This document shows positions 63,736 through 64,000 of a stretch of DNA of 64,000 nt, in pieces. This DNA comes from Desulfurobacterium sp. TC5-1. Lineage in GTDB: Bacteria; Aquificota; Aquificia; Desulfurobacteriales; Desulfurobacteriaceae. The position numbers and the translations under genes are program-made. The stretch is taken from contig NZ_ATXC01000001.1 in NCBI RefSeq assembly GCF_000421485.1, forward strand, positions 985,087-1,049,086, read 5' to 3'. The notes beneath the pieces are model-generated. The model saw only the letters and a program-made list of their open reading frames with translations. It ran no database searches and was not told where the DNA came from. Every line of letters begins with the position of its first letter. Within the stretch, counting starts at the first letter, position 1.

Positions 63736-64000
63736 AAGAGCTTTTGCGCCTATATCTTTTCTATAGTGCATTCCTTCAAAGTGTATTCTGTTTACTGCTG
63801 CGTAAACGTTGTCCATGGCTTCCCTGATGTCTTTCCCCATAGCTGTGACGTTTAGAACTCTTCCTCCGTTTGTTACCAATTTTCCGTCTTTTATAGCTGT
63901 TCCTGCGTGGAATACAACAACGTCGTCAATCTTTTCTGCCTCTTCTATGCCTGTTATCTCTTTACCTTTTTCGTATTTTCCGGGATATCCTCTGGAAGCA
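63724..64000 (-). CDS. purD: Phosphoribosylamine--glycine ligase PurD, C-terminal part
   Basis: The minus strand encodes 91 residues from the window edge to TAG (63724-63726). The stretch RGYPGKYEKGKEITG and then VVFHAGTAIKDGKLVTNGG, RVLNVTAMGKDIREA are the known PurD C-terminal blocks. It makes GAR in purine synthesis. The 5' part lies beyond the window. Confidence 0.96.
   Translation of the reverse strand, partial: ASRGYPGKYEKGKEITGIEEAEKIDDVVVFHAGTAIKDGKLVTNGGRVLNVTAMGKDIREAMDNVYAAVNRIHFEGMHYRKDIGAKALKER

Overview
The window is a dense, A+T-rich bacterial chromosome segment. Coding content exceeds 90 percent, genes often overlap by 4 nt (ATGA/GTGA), and GTG and TTG starts are common. The mix suggests a thermophilic, strictly respiratory Aquificota, most like the Desulfurobacteriaceae (Desulfurobacterium, Thermovibrio, Balnearium). 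The clues are a FrdB-like iron-sulfur protein beside an HdrB-like CCG protein (the split thiol:fumarate-reductase type of the reductive TCA cycle), the futalosine menaquinone gene mqnE, a 12-haem secreted cytochrome c, citramalate synthase, a RecG with a long N-terminal extension and a Lys/Arg/Glu-rich proteome. This assignment is an inference from gene content; no database was searched.

Layout. 1-6.4 kb: the 3' part of an IS605-type TnpB gene abutting an envelope-glycan cluster (flippase-like protein, GT2 dolichol-phosphate-type transferase, two ArnT/PMT-like transferases). 6.4-8.3 kb: FrdB plus HdrB-like pair. 8.3-8.5 kb: an isolated 26-codon microprotein gene with its own promoter, SD and terminator. 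8.5-11 kb: recG. 11-21.4 kb: a compact division/wall cluster (TPR lipoprotein, YtxH-like, murE, murF, ddl, ftsQ, ftsA, ftsZ) running into a B12-binding radical SAM gene. 21.4-23.5 kb: hisI, hisE, nif3-like, zinc-ribbon coiled-coil protein. 23.7-26.6 kb: lysC and cimA. 26.6-29.9 kb: glnB-amt-amt behind a good sigma-54 promoter and an NtrC-like palindrome. 29.9-32.1 kb: HEPN-like protein, thioesterase, fmt. 32.2-37.2 kb: peptide ABC transporter. 37.3-41.5 kb: rhomboid, a dUTPase with an unusual N-terminal domain, pnp, rpsO. 41.5-48.8 kb: TatA-like small protein, hotdog thioesterase, SH3-like secreted protein, yggS, purL, histidine kinase and NtrC-family activator. 48.8-54.4 kb: dodecahaem cytochrome, cysE, SPOR/TPR membrane protein, polA. 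54.4-55.4 kb: RNase P RNA and four tRNAs, then a transposase remnant. 55.6-61 kb: YfdX-like secreted protein, degenerate tyrosine recombinase overlapping scpA, CBS protein, mraY, DksA-like protein, speD. 61-64 kb: DtxR-like regulator, two tandem mqnE paralogues and the 3' end of purD.

Most genes are ordinary housekeeping genes. The points most worth a second look are: the dUTPase fused to a LAGLIDADG-like domain; the tyrosine recombinase that kept its tyrosine but lost the rest of its catalytic set; the 26-residue microprotein; the cytochrome built from three tetrahaem modules downstream of a sensor/activator pair; the sigma-54/NtrC-type control region of the ammonium operon; the tandem mqnE pair behind a metal regulator; and the tRNA promoter that lies inside an old transposase gene. 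No CRISPR array, prophage or toxin-antitoxin locus was seen.
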